Positions 8,834 to 18,809 are shown, counted from the first letter of the stretch. The stretch: 64,000 bases of DNA from Candidatus Paraprevotella stercoravium (GCA_944320795.1 CALUIU010000004.1:62001-126000); one strand, 5' to 3'. Numbers and translations are program-made. Notes: generated by a model not told the origin, from the letters alone.

Positions 8834-10210
8834 CTAAGACTTGGTCTGTTTCTTGGCTGCTACAGGACGCTTTTTCGGTTTCGCACCAGCCGTATCTCCG
8901 GCAGCGGAATCTCCTTCCTGCTTTTTCAGACGGGCAGTCAGGCGGGCGATCTCCTTGTCCTTCACTTCCAGTTCCTCACCCTGATTACGGATGGTTGTCA
9001 GCAAGGCGTTCAATTCCTCGTTCTCGACCTCTGACGGGAACAGGTTATTGACACGGTTGATGAAATCCGCCAGAATATTCATATAGTTGGTGAAAGCATC
9101 GTAGGGAGAATCATAGATACCGCGGTATCCGCCATAGCTGGATGATTTGGTAGACATAAAGCGGAAATTATTGCTGGCCTGCAGATAATCCCAGTCCTGC
9201 TTGATACGGCGGTCGCGGCACAGACGTACCCGTTCGGCCACACTGTACAGCTTCTCGAAAGCCTCACGCTGCATGACATTACCCAGACAGAAAGAAGTGT
9301 CGCGCTCCTCATCGGTCCAAGACATCGGATAAGGAACCTCCAGAGCATCCACAGAGTTCTGGGCGGCAATCACCTCAGACGGAGTGGCAAAGGAAATGCC
9401 ACGCTCACGGGCATAGTCCGGAATAGCTTTCAGGAAATCGAGAATATGTGAAGACAGCGGCTGGAACATACCCAGAGCACAAAGCTCCATAAAGATGTTC
9501 ACGATCTGCTCGTTTTCCGGCAGCGTAGCGATCCAATCCACATAACGGTCGGCAAACAGCGGATATTCCGACCAGCTGGTATCGGCGAAACGCAGCGCGA
9601 TGTCATCCGACAACTTATAGTCGCGCAACAACAGTTTCAGGTTCGGATTGAGGGCGCAGTGATAAAGATAGTGCGGACTCTTCCATCCCAGGATGTGACG
9701 GGCTCCCTCGGTGATCATTCCCTTGAATCCCATAGAAGCCACCACCTCACCGATATCATCGGAATAGATCAGGGAAGAGTTGCGGATCACCTGCGGCTCC
9801 TTGCCGAACATCTGCTTCATCAGGCGGCACTGTTTCTGTACATCCTCACGGAACGCCTCTTCATCGATAAGCGAAGACAAGCCGTGAGAATAAGGCTCGG
9901 CCAGAAATTCCACGCAACCGGTCTCGTTCAGTTCCTGCAACAGTTCCATAACATCGGGAGCGTGATTCTCCAGCTGCTCTACAGCTACACCCGACAGAGA
10001 GATGGCAAACTTAAAGTATCCGGCATGAGTACGGGCCATGTCCAGCAAGGTCTGCAAGGCCGGGATGTAAGAATTCAGGGCCGTTTCGGTGATGGCATGC
10101 TCGTTCTCATAATCATCATAATAATAATGATCGGTACCTATATCAAAAAAGCGGTAACGCTTCAGATGAATATTCTGATGGATCTCAAAGTACAAACAAA
10201 TGGTTTTCAT
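8834..10210 (-). CDS. Glycoside hydrolase family 57 alpha-amylase/glucanotransferase
   Basis: This 458-residue cytoplasmic protein has no signal peptide. It starts KTICLYFEIHQNIH, the first conserved GH57 motif with its active-site His, and continues with a (beta/alpha)7-type core including AEPYSHGLSSLIDEE and NSSLIYSDDIGE. GH57 enzymes hydrolyse or rearrange alpha-1,4-glucans. A coiled-coil, lysine-rich tail (from about residue 400, ending KKRPVAAKKQTKS) is an extra. It is the last gene of a three-gene minus-strand operon, 16 bp behind the GT4 gene, and its neighbours point to intracellular glycogen or maltodextrin turnover. Confidence 0.88.
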   Translation of the reverse strand: MKTICLYFEIHQNIHLKRYRFFDIGTDHYYYDDYENEHAITETALNSYIPALQTLLDMARTHAGYFKFAISLSGVAVEQLENHAPDVMELLQELNETGCVEFLAEPYSHGLSSLIDEEAFREDVQKQCRLMKQMFGKEPQVIRNSSLIYSDDIGEVVASMGFKGMITEGARHILGWKSPHYLYHCALNPNLKLLLRDYKLSDDIALRFADTSWSEYPLFADRYVDWIATLPENEQIVNIFMELCALGMFQPLSSHILDFLKAIPDYARERGISFATPSEVIAAQNSVDALEVPYPMSWTDEERDTSFCLGNVMQREAFEKLYSVAERVRLCRDRRIKQDWDYLQASNNFRFMSTKSSSYGGYRGIYDSPYDAFTNYMNILADFINRVNNLFPSEVENEELNALLTTIRNQGEELEVKDKEIARLTARLKKQEGDSAAGDTAGAKPKKRPVAAKKQTKS

Positions 10211-10226
10211 ATATAGACCTTTTTAA

Positions 10227-11507
10227 TTATTTACATTTTTCTATGGTTTTCTCGTATAAGGCACGAATCTTGACGCCTACCTTCTCCCAGGTAATGCCGT
10301 CGACTTCCTTCTTACCCTCTTCCTGCAGATATTGATGCAGGGCCGGATTGGTACACAAGGAATACATGGCATCCGACATGGCGTCGATGTCCCAATAATC
10401 AATCTTGATACATTTATCCAAAATCTCCGCACAGCCCGACTGCTTGCTGATGATGCTAGGCACCCCACTCTGCATGGCCTCAAGCGGCGAGATACCGAAA
10501 GGCTCGGACACAGACGGCATGACATAGACATCACTGTCGCGGAAGCACTCGAACACCTGCGCCCCTTTCATAAAGCCCGGGAAATGGCAACGGTCGGCGA
10601 TACCGTAAGAAGCGGCCAGTTCGATCATGGCATTCATCATATCACCGCTTCCGGCAAAACAGAAACGCACATTATGCGTACGCTCCAATACCTTACGGGC
10701 GGCCTCGATGAAATATTCAGGTCCTTTCTGCATGGTGATACGTCCCAGGAAGGTCACCACCTTTTCCTTACGCTCGGAAGCCGGCTTGCGCTGATCCACG
10801 ATGGCCTGCAGATGGTCGGCCAGCGGATACACCGCATTGTGCATGGCAAAACATTTGTTTGGATCCTGATGATAATGGTTGATTACGGTCTGCCGGGTCA
10901 GTTCACTCACACACATGATACAGTCGGCATGGTCCATACCGTCCTTTTCGATGCTGTAGACCGTAGGATTGACATTGCCGCGGCTGCGGTCAAAGTCTGT
11001 GGCATGCACGTGAATCACCAGCGGCTTGCCGCTCACCTGCTTGGCATGGATTCCCGCCGGATAAGTCAGCCAGTCGTGTGCATGAATGATGTCATACTCC
11101 TGCTGGCGGGCTACGACACCGGCGACAATGGAATAGTTGTTGATCTCTTCATGGAGGTTATCCGGATAACATCCGGAAAACTCCATGCATCCCAGATCAT
11201 TGACATGCATATAATTAAAATCAGCATAGATATGATTGCGCAAATCGAAATACAGCTGCGGATCCATATACTTGCCGACACGCTCCTGAACCTGTTCCCA
11301 AGAAGGGTCGCGCCAGGCAATCGGCACACTGTTCATACCGATAATCTTCATAAAGCTCTGATCCTCATCCCCCCAAGGTTTGGGAATACAGAACGTGATC
11401 TGCATATCCGGCTGTACCGACAATCCTTTGGTCAGTCCATAACTGGCTGTACCCAATCCTCCCAGAATATGAGGAGGAAATTCCCATCCGAACATCAATA
11501 CCTTCAT
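10227..11507 (-). CDS. Glycogen-synthase-like glycosyltransferase (GT4/GT5 superfamily)
   Basis: The 426-residue GT-B enzyme has both Rossmann domains. The N-terminus MKVLMFGWEFPPHILGGLGTASYGLTKGL carries the glycine-rich acceptor loop, and the C-terminal half carries EPFGISPLEAMQSG, the E-x7-E sugar-nucleotide site. It lies between a debranching enzyme and a GH57 amylase, so it most likely builds or remodels alpha-glucan. It would supply the catalytic half that the separate GT5-domain protein at 2.8 kb lacks. Sucrose-synthase-like or other GT4 specificities cannot be excluded from sequence alone. Confidence 0.87.
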   Translation of the reverse strand: MKVLMFGWEFPPHILGGLGTASYGLTKGLSVQPDMQITFCIPKPWGDEDQSFMKIIGMNSVPIAWRDPSWEQVQERVGKYMDPQLYFDLRNHIYADFNYMHVNDLGCMEFSGCYPDNLHEEINNYSIVAGVVARQQEYDIIHAHDWLTYPAGIHAKQVSGKPLVIHVHATDFDRSRGNVNPTVYSIEKDGMDHADCIMCVSELTRQTVINHYHQDPNKCFAMHNAVYPLADHLQAIVDQRKPASERKEKVVTFLGRITMQKGPEYFIEAARKVLERTHNVRFCFAGSGDMMNAMIELAASYGIADRCHFPGFMKGAQVFECFRDSDVYVMPSVSEPFGISPLEAMQSGVPSIISKQSGCAEILDKCIKIDYWDIDAMSDAMYSLCTNPALHQYLQEEGKKEVDGITWEKVGVKIRALYEKTIEKCK

Positions 11508-11526
11508 CTTTCTTCCTCCTTCATTT

Positions 11527-13470
11527 TTATTCCATGTTGTATTTTTCCATTAGTTTCAACACACGCAAGATACCGCCCACATTCATGGCAAAAGAGATGG
11601 CACCCCGGCCGTGGAACGGCGGATTACCGTCGAAGAGCTCCGGCAGGGTACTCAGGCAGTGATAGAACATCTCTTCCTCATAACCCACCAGCTGGCGCTC
11701 GATAAAGCTCAGGCGGCTGTATTTGTACACCTTGAGGCAAGCCTCCATATAAAATCCTGCCAGCCAAGGCCAGGCTGTTCCCTGATGATAGGCATAGTCA
11801 CGCTGCACCTGCGGACCGACATACATCGGATTGTAGCCCGAGCTCTTGGGACTGAGCGAACGCAATCCCTTCGGGGTGAGCAGTTCCTTGGTACAGATAT
11901 CCAGTACGGACTTCTGCTGCTTCTTGTCCAGCGGAGAGAAGTCCAGCGCCACGGCAAAGATCATGTTCGGGCGCACGCTCCAGTCCTGCGGTCCTTCATC
12001 CACATAATCCATCAGATATCCGTGTTCGTTCCAGAACACCTGTACGAATGAATCTTTTGCCTGACGGGCACGCTCCTCATACATGGCTCCGCGCTCGTTA
12101 TAGTTCATGGCCGCACACATCTGCGCGCAATACTTCATGGCATTATACCACAGCGCATTGATCTCTACGATATATCCCGAACGAGGCACAATGGGGCGTC
12201 CGTTGGAAGTGGAGTTCATCCAGGTAACCGGCTCTTCCTTACCTTCGGCCCATACCAGACCGTTTTCACGGATTTCCAGTCCCGGATGTTTTCCCTCGAT
12301 CATGAAATCCATGATGGCCCGCAGCAGGTCACCGTATTTCTCCATACATTTCGCTTCGGATACGATATTGGCATACTGCTGGATGCACCATACGGCCCAA
12401 AGCAGCACATCGGGATGCTCCAACTCATAGATCCGCACCGACAGCGGACGACCGTTCAGGAAGTCCTCGATACCCTTGCGGGCCGTCTCCATGAAAAGTT
12501 CGAACTTCTCGATCTCATCGTTTACCAAAGTCAGTCCCGGCAGAGAGATAAACATGTCACGGGCACGGCACTTGAACCAGGGATAGCCCGCCAGAATATA
12601 GTTTTCTCCGTCGCGGTGGTTGTAGAACTGATGCGCCGCATTGACCAGGCAATGATAGAAATTGTCGCGCGGGGTACGTGACTTCACCTCAAAATCCACA
12701 ACATTCTGCAACTGGGAAACCTTGATCTCCGAAAGGCCGGCCGAGAAGGTGACACTCTCGCCTTTCTTGATGTCACACTCGAAATATCCCGGCACATACA
12801 GGTCCTCATTGAAAGAATAGCCGCGCTCCTGCTCCTTGGGGTATTCTACGCCACGATACCAGTCGGGCGCGAAGACAAACTGATTCTTCTTGTCCAACTG
12901 CATATAAAGCTCGGGGTAACCGGGATACATGCTGGTCTTGATTCCATGATTGATTTCCGTGTACTGACGGGAGGCATACTGATTTTCATGAGTATATTCA
13001 CGAACGCTTCTGAAAGCCAAAAACGGCCGGAGACGCAAGGTAGTGGCTGAATGCGCCTCTAATAAGGTATAACGGACAAGGATACGGTTTTCATAATGCT
13101 GGAAAACCTTTTCTTTTTTCAGGACCACACCGCCCACACGATAAATGGTGGTAGGGACCTGCTGACAGTCGAATTCACGAATGTACTTATGTCCTTTCGG
13201 ACTGAAATTATCTCCCTGGTACTTATGCAAACCCAGGTTAAACTCAGCACCGTGCTGAACCACTGTTTCATCCAGAGATGAAAGCAACACATGATTTTCA
13301 TCATCCATTTCCGGGATCGGAACTACCAACAATCCATGGTATTTTCTTGTATTACAATCAACGATAGTAGAACAAGAATAGGCACCCGACCGATTGGATC
13401 GCAAGATCTCTTTGGGTAAAGACTCCTGCAGATTCGTCATCAGAGTTTTATCAAAATGCAAATAACTCAT
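11527..13470 (-). CDS. Glycogen debranching enzyme (amylo-alpha-1,6-glucosidase, GH133 type)
   Basis: The 647-residue protein has an N-terminal glycogen-debranching domain (LRSNRSGAYSCSTIVDCNTRKYHGLLV) and a C-terminal (alpha/alpha)6 amylo-alpha-1,6-glucosidase domain with GYPWFKCRARDMFISLPGL, VTWMNSTSNGRPIVPRSG and QGTAWPWLAGFYMEA. It removes alpha-1,6 branches left after chain shortening. It is the first gene of the operon, 19 bp before the GT4 gene; the 228-bp gap to the right is shared with the divergent Crp/Fnr gene. Confidence 0.93.
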   Translation of the reverse strand: MSYLHFDKTLMTNLQESLPKEILRSNRSGAYSCSTIVDCNTRKYHGLLVVPIPEMDDENHVLLSSLDETVVQHGAEFNLGLHKYQGDNFSPKGHKYIREFDCQQVPTTIYRVGGVVLKKEKVFQHYENRILVRYTLLEAHSATTLRLRPFLAFRSVREYTHENQYASRQYTEINHGIKTSMYPGYPELYMQLDKKNQFVFAPDWYRGVEYPKEQERGYSFNEDLYVPGYFECDIKKGESVTFSAGLSEIKVSQLQNVVDFEVKSRTPRDNFYHCLVNAAHQFYNHRDGENYILAGYPWFKCRARDMFISLPGLTLVNDEIEKFELFMETARKGIEDFLNGRPLSVRIYELEHPDVLLWAVWCIQQYANIVSEAKCMEKYGDLLRAIMDFMIEGKHPGLEIRENGLVWAEGKEEPVTWMNSTSNGRPIVPRSGYIVEINALWYNAMKYCAQMCAAMNYNERGAMYEERARQAKDSFVQVFWNEHGYLMDYVDEGPQDWSVRPNMIFAVALDFSPLDKKQQKSVLDICTKELLTPKGLRSLSPKSSGYNPMYVGPQVQRDYAYHQGTAWPWLAGFYMEACLKVYKYSRLSFIERQLVGYEEEMFYHCLSTLPELFDGNPPFHGRGAISFAMNVGGILRVLKLMEKYNME

Positions 13471-13535
13471 AGTCGATTCCTTAAGGTTTTGAAATTTATA
13501 TTATTGTTATTGTTCACTCTTAGGTTTCGTGTTTT

Positions 13536-13543
13536 CAAATATA
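13536..13543 (-). promoter_or_regulatory. Candidate -7 box for the debranching-enzyme operon
   Basis: On the minus strand it reads TATATTTG (TAnnTTTG), about 65 bp before the ATG at 13470. No clear -33 element is visible. Confidence 0.5.
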
Positions 13544-13635
13544 ATCATAAAAATCTTATTTTAAGAAAGAAAAAGAGAAAAATATCGCTAAAATCCTATT
13601 TTTATAAAAAATAGGAGATATTTTATAATCTGTTT

Positions 13636-13667
13636 TTTGTCGTCAAATCAGAAAATGATTATTTTTG
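13636..13667 (+). promoter_or_regulatory. Promoter of the Crp/Fnr-type regulator
   Basis: A full Bacteroidetes promoter: TTTG at 13636-13639, a 20-bp spacer, then TATTTTTG at 13660-13667. The start codon is 31 bp downstream. Confidence 0.8.
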
Positions 13668-13698
13668 TGTCGAACAACATATTTTTAACGCGATATCA

Positions 13699-14400
13699 AT
13701 GGTAAAACAAAGCATGACACTGGACGAGGCTATCGAAAAACTGGACGATATCTGGAGCCCGCTGAACGAAGAACAGCGAAACTTTCTGAAAGAACACCTC
13801 ACCATCAGAACCTTTAAGAAAAACGAATCCATTTATTCAGAAGGAGAACTTCCGAACCAGTTGTTGTGCCTGCTTCAAGGTAAGGTTAAAATTTTTAAAA
13901 ACGGTGCCGGCGGCCGCAACCAGATCATGCGTGTCATCAAACCGGTGGAATATTTCGGATATCGCGCTTCCTTTGCCGGCCAAAGCTTCCTGACATCCGC
14001 CGCTGCCTTTGAATATTCGATCGTGGGCATGATCCCGATGAGCATCATTACCAAACTGGTATGCGAAAACCACCAGCTGGCCTGGTTCTTTATCCGCCAG
14101 CTGTCCATCGATCTGGGAGTTGCCGACGAACGTACGGTCAACCTCACCCAGAAACATATCCGCGGACGTCTGGCCGAAGCCATTCTGTTTTTAAAGGAAA
14201 ACTACGGAGTAGAAGAAGACGGATGCACGCTGAGCATCTATCTGTCACGTGAAGATATGGCCAACCTGTCGAACATGACCACAGCCAATGCCATACGTAC
14301 CCTCTCCAATTTCTCATCGGAGAAGCTCATTGCCATTGACGGAAGAAAAATAAAGCTGATAGACGAGGCGGCCCTGGAAAGAATTTCCAAATTCGGGTAA
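13699..14400 (+). CDS. Crp/Fnr family transcriptional regulator
   Basis: The 233-residue protein has an N-terminal cyclic-nucleotide-binding-type beta-roll (about residues 20-125; IYSEGELPNQLLCLLQGKVKIFKNG) and a C-terminal winged HTH (RGRLAEAILFLKE, then LSREDMANLSNMTTANAIRTLSNF). The canonical cAMP phosphate-binding Arg/Ser pair is not evident, and there are no clustered N-terminal Cys for a Fe-S centre, so the ligand is unknown. It is transcribed divergently from the glycogen-degradation operon and may regulate it; that link rests on position only. A short hairpin at 14409-14438 follows the stop. Confidence 0.88.
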   Translation: MVKQSMTLDEAIEKLDDIWSPLNEEQRNFLKEHLTIRTFKKNESIYSEGELPNQLLCLLQGKVKIFKNGAGGRNQIMRVIKPVEYFGYRASFAGQSFLTSAAAFEYSIVGMIPMSIITKLVCENHQLAWFFIRQLSIDLGVADERTVNLTQKHIRGRLAEAILFLKENYGVEEDGCTLSIYLSREDMANLSNMTTANAIRTLSNFSSEKLIAIDGRKIKLIDEAALERISKFG

Positions 14401-14436
14401 CCGCAACGGATACGGCAGGAACAAAGGCCGGCCGTA

Positions 14437-15360
14437 TCAGGCGGGAATGATAAAATGAAGGCATTCCGGAAGGATTCTGACCTGAAATGGAGTCACGGCC
14501 TCCTCCCATACGGCACCGTCGAGACTGACACACGACTTTCCGTGACTGAGCACGGAAATCTCACGGGTGCGATACGGACGCACATTCTTATGATTCAGAA
14601 AACGTCCCCCAAGCAGCATCCACAATCCCTCAATCATCTTTTTCAATTCCGGATGGGAAACGATGGACACATCAAGCCATCCGTTATACGGAACACTGCT
14701 CGGTGTCTGTCCGTAGCCCCAGGCATTGCCGATACATACGGTCATGATTTTCTGACGGATCTCGTCCTTGTTGACCTTGAGATGCATCGTATGTTCGATC
14801 CGGTGAAAAAGCAACTGGGACATGGAAGCGAAGAAAGACAGGTTGCGCATGCCCCAAATGCGCTGCGTCTTATGCTGGATGCGCATAATACCGGCTACCA
14901 GTCCGATGTTGACACAATTCAGAAAATAGCGCCGGTTACCATTTTCCAACTGACAATAACCCACATCGATCCGACGCAGGCGGCGCTCCGCAATCGTATC
15001 TACCGCCTTTTTATAATCATCTTCAGACAAACCCCAGAAACGCGCGAAATCATTAGCCCAGCCATAAGGTATCACTCCCAGGGCTATCTGCGAAAGACAA
15101 TCGGCATCTACTGTCATCAATCCGTTCAACGCGCGATACAGCGCCGCGTCACCGCCGACCACAACAAGCGTGGTATATCCGTTGCCCGCCAGCATGGCAG
15201 CCAGGCGTTCTACAGACTCCTTATCCTCACTTTGAACAAAATCATAATGGATACCCTTCTCTTTCAGATATTTACGAATGGCCATCCAATGTTTCTGAGA
15301 TCCAGTCTTTCCTTCTTTCGGGCAGTAAATGATGCCCCATCTGTTCTTATCTGTTGACAT
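14437..15360 (-). CDS. Diacylglycerol/lipid kinase family protein (YegS-like)
   Basis: The product is about 307 residues. The N-terminal catalytic domain contains the nucleotide-binding signature in the variant form VVVGGDAALYRALNGLM (GGDAA at residues 69-73, where classical members have GGDGT), followed by GVIPYGWANDFAR in place of the usual P-x-GTxNDFAR. The C-terminal half is the beta-sandwich of the family. These enzymes phosphorylate diacylglycerol, ceramide or related lipids at the inner membrane. ATG 15360 is preferred because a -7 box sits at 15381-15388, downstream of the longer start at 15393. The substrate is unknown. Confidence 0.85.
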   Translation of the reverse strand: MSTDKNRWGIIYCPKEGKTGSQKHWMAIRKYLKEKGIHYDFVQSEDKESVERLAAMLAGNGYTTLVVVGGDAALYRALNGLMTVDADCLSQIALGVIPYGWANDFARFWGLSEDDYKKAVDTIAERRLRRIDVGYCQLENGNRRYFLNCVNIGLVAGIMRIQHKTQRIWGMRNLSFFASMSQLLFHRIEHTMHLKVNKDEIRQKIMTVCIGNAWGYGQTPSSVPYNGWLDVSIVSHPELKKMIEGLWMLLGGRFLNHKNVRPYRTREISVLSHGKSCVSLDGAVWEEAVTPFQVRILPECLHFIIPA

Positions 15361-15380
15361 AGCGAAGCGTTTTTGTATGA

Positions 15381-15388
15381 CAAAGGTA
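15381..15388 (-). promoter_or_regulatory. -7 box of the lipid kinase gene
   Basis: On the minus strand it reads TACCTTTG, an exact match. Placed 21 bp before ATG 15360, it rules out the longer start at 15393. Confidence 0.7.
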
Positions 15389-15425
15389 CACAAAAAATAA
15401 AAGAATACGCCTTGAAACAGCTATT

Positions 15426-16343
15426 TTATGGCAAACGGTAGCATCCCACAATCTGACGCACCTTTTCTTCAAGAGGCTGGGTTCCGTCAATCCAGCGGAT
15501 GCAGACACCCCGGCGCTCCATCCCCCGGAACCAGGTCATCTGGCGTTTGGCAAACTGATGAATCGCGATCTCCAGCTGATGATACATCTCTTCATAGCTC
15601 AACTGCCCCAGTACGTGAAGCGTCAGGAATTTATATTCCAGTCCATAATAAATCAGGTTGTCGGCCGGAATCCCTTCGGCGAGCAAGGAACGCACCTCAT
15701 CGATCATGCCTTCGTCCAACCGCTGCTTAAGACGGGCGGAGATTCTGCTGCGACGCAATTCCCGGGGAATATCGATTCCGATGACCAGCGAATTCAAAGG
15801 AGGCATCTCCGTCTGATCCACCGGATGTGTCCGGTAATACTCGGCAATCTCAATGGCACGTATGGCTCTTTTGACCGAATCGACATCCGTCTTGTTATGC
15901 AGGGTCTTGTAAGTGCTCAAAAGAGCCGTCAGTTCCTCGAGCGACTTTCCGGCCAGAGACTCGCGCAACGGAGTATTCTCCGGAACGGTATCCATGCGGT
16001 AGCCCCGCAGCACCGACTCCAGATAAAGCCCGGTACCACCGCACAGAACCGGCAGCACCTGACGTTCCTGCAGCTCGCGCCACACCTTCTTGAAATCCTT
16101 CTGATATTCGTAGACATTATATTGCGTGCCGGGCTCGCAGATATCAATCAGATGATAAGGCACCTGCACCCCGTCAATCCGGTAATCATCCAGATCCTTT
16201 CCCGTACCCAGATCCATACGGCGGTATACCTGCCGGCTGTCCGCGCTGATAATCTCTCCCTGCAGCGAAGCCGCCAAATGGGCCGCCAGCGTTGTCTTGC
16301 CGGAAGCTGTAGGACCCAGGATGGTAATCATATCATACTTCAT
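15426..16343 (-). CDS. miaA: tRNA dimethylallyltransferase
   Basis: It transfers the dimethylallyl group to N6 of A37 in tRNAs that read UNN codons. The 305-residue length is normal. The P-loop GPTASGKTTLAA is at residues 9-20, DSRQVYRRMDLGTGK follows, and GGTGLYLESVLRG and FAKRQMTWFRG complete the family signature. It lies 12 bp downstream of the Gate-domain membrane protein on the same strand and is probably co-transcribed with it. Confidence 0.96.
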   Translation of the reverse strand: MKYDMITILGPTASGKTTLAAHLAASLQGEIISADSRQVYRRMDLGTGKDLDDYRIDGVQVPYHLIDICEPGTQYNVYEYQKDFKKVWRELQERQVLPVLCGGTGLYLESVLRGYRMDTVPENTPLRESLAGKSLEELTALLSTYKTLHNKTDVDSVKRAIRAIEIAEYYRTHPVDQTEMPPLNSLVIGIDIPRELRRSRISARLKQRLDEGMIDEVRSLLAEGIPADNLIYYGLEYKFLTLHVLGQLSYEEMYHQLEIAIHQFAKRQMTWFRGMERRGVCIRWIDGTQPLEEKVRQIVGCYRLP

Positions 16344-16355
16344 AATCCAATGCCG

Positions 16356-17534
16356 TTAAAAAAGTGCATACAACAGATAAAGCCAATGGGCAAAAACACC
16401 GGCTACCAAACCGCTGACCAGATGAATCAACATAGCCTGTGAAGTAAGCTGACGGTAACCGATGGCATCAAAAATAGCCGAATATGTGGAAAGGAAACCG
16501 CTCCAGCTGATACCCATAGCCGTGAAAACGGTCACCGTATTGCCGTCGAGAAAGCCCTGTGAGATAAACAAAGGAACCTGACCGAGGGCGGCACCGACAG
16601 TACCCAGTGAAGTTATGGGAAAGGCAACCAGTTCCGGATGCTTGAAACCGAAAAGCCAGTCGAAAATGAAATTGATTCTTCCGGCCAGATCGGGAAGCAA
16701 GGCAATGCCCTGATAAGGAGAACCGTCGTACACGCCCGAAGGACCGGGACCGAAAGTCAGGATAAAGACTGCGGTGGAGATGATAATCACACCGGGGATA
16801 ATGGCCAGTCCGAGTTCCACTCCATTCTTTCCTCCGTCGAGCAAGGCATTCAGGAAACGGATAAACGTGCTTTCCTTTGCCTGAAGCATCTCGGTGCGCC
16901 GCTCCTCGTGCGTGCGGACTTCCTTCTGTTCGACGGTCAGCACCGGCATCGGTTCCGCATACGCGGGATCACGCTTCAGGAGCATCCGCTGAAAGAAACG
17001 GGTGGAAAGCACACAGGCGGCTATGGCACCCAACACTCCCAACAAAGGTTCTATGGCATATCCCTTACCCAACATGAACACCACCACGATGAGTCCCATA
17101 CCAAAGGCAGTACCGTAATTAATAAAGGAAACAAACTGATATTTCTTGAAATATCCGCTGAACTTCTTGTCCTTGGCCAGGGTCAACACCGCCGGATTAT
17201 CCGAAAGGAAAGGCATGATGGCACCCAATACAGCCACTCCGGGCAGACCGAACACCGGTTTCATGAGGCGCCCGAAAAGGAATTCCATGATACGTACCAC
17301 GCCGAACTCGATAAACAGACGGCTCAGCGCTCCCGACAGGACAACGACTCCCATCAGATAAAAAACGGTCTGCAACAACAGGTCATGCGCCGTATTCATA
17401 ATGGTATTCAACATATTCGAGAGCCCCATAATATGGCCGATATAGGTGAACACCCCCATAAAAACAATGATAAACACAAACCCCTCTACGGTTTTGCGTT
17501 GCAGCAATGCCTCTTTCAGTCTTTTTCTGTTCAT
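16356..17534 (-). CDS. Nucleoside-recognition (Gate) domain membrane protein
   Basis: The product is about 392 residues with eight or more predicted membrane segments. It carries two Gate-type modules, one around MPFLSDNPAVLTLAKDKKF and one with VAFPITSLGTVGAALGQVPL, as in the SpmA/SpmB/YjiH group of putative transporters. The substrate is unknown. I chose ATG 17534: the 21 residues upstream would be encoded within the promoter and gapA terminator region. The -7 box at 17554-17561 gives it its own promoter directly behind the gapA terminator. It precedes miaA. Confidence 0.8.
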   Translation of the reverse strand: MNRKRLKEALLQRKTVEGFVFIIVFMGVFTYIGHIMGLSNMLNTIMNTAHDLLLQTVFYLMGVVVLSGALSRLFIEFGVVRIMEFLFGRLMKPVFGLPGVAVLGAIMPFLSDNPAVLTLAKDKKFSGYFKKYQFVSFINYGTAFGMGLIVVVFMLGKGYAIEPLLGVLGAIAACVLSTRFFQRMLLKRDPAYAEPMPVLTVEQKEVRTHEERRTEMLQAKESTFIRFLNALLDGGKNGVELGLAIIPGVIIISTAVFILTFGPGPSGVYDGSPYQGIALLPDLAGRINFIFDWLFGFKHPELVAFPITSLGTVGAALGQVPLFISQGFLDGNTVTVFTAMGISWSGFLSTYSAIFDAIGYRQLTSQAMLIHLVSGLVAGVFAHWLYLLYALF

Positions 17535-17553
17535 TTTCACTAATTTTGCGGTG

Positions 17554-17561
17554 CAAAAATA
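17554..17561 (-). promoter_or_regulatory. -7 box of the Gate-domain protein/miaA unit
   Basis: On the minus strand it reads TATTTTTG. It lies one base beyond the U-tract of the gapA terminator and 20 bp before ATG 17534. Confidence 0.65.
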
Positions 17562-17562
17562 C

Positions 17563-17594
17563 AAAAAAAGCCACTCAGGCAAACTGAGTGGCTT
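17563..17594 (-). terminator. Intrinsic terminator of gapA
   Basis: Arms AAGCCACTCAG (17568-17578) and CTGAGTGGCTT (17584-17594) with a 5-nt loop; on the minus strand a T-run follows. It lies 21 bp past the gapA stop. Confidence 0.88.
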
Positions 17595-17614
17595 CATTTA
17601 TTGGATACGATTGA

Positions 17615-18637
<1,023 letters not shown>

Positions 18638-18698
18638 TTAAAAATTAAAGGTTAGAATATAAATTATTTATCTCCAAATACTTTTTCTGGCTGAAGAA

Positions 18699-18788
18699 TC
18701 AGCCGCAGTTGCAGTAATGCGCCGTGCCACATGACATAAGCAAAACAGCCGACAGAACTATGATACAGATGTAATATGTACGTCTCAT
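18699..18788 (-). CDS. Candidate 29-residue mini-lipoprotein upstream of gapA
   Basis: An ATG at 18788 opens a 29-codon frame: a basic start (MRRTYY), a hydrophobic stretch, and the lipobox LLMSC with the lipidation Cys at residue 20. The mature part would be only ten residues and holds three Cys in total (CGTAHYCNCG). A good ribosome-binding site (GTGAGG) precedes it, and a -7 box lies at 18810-18817. The lipobox, RBS and promoter together argue for a real gene, but no homology is known to me. It lies in the 362-bp gap between gapA and guaA, whose other content is the guaA terminator. Confidence 0.5.
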   Translation of the reverse strand: MRRTYYICIIVLSAVLLMSCGTAHYCNCG

Positions 18789-18809
18789 TTACCTCACTTT
18801 TATTCACTG

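Noticed and set aside
10332-11705. A 457-codon plus-strand frame opposite the GT4 gene
   Set aside because: It spans the junction of two real minus-strand genes and encodes no recognisable domain; a shadow of biased codon use.
14409-14438. GATACGGC/GCCGTATC hairpin after the Crp/Fnr gene as a terminator
   Set aside because: It has no T-run on either strand and overlaps the stop of the convergent lipid kinase; support is too weak to list it as a feature.
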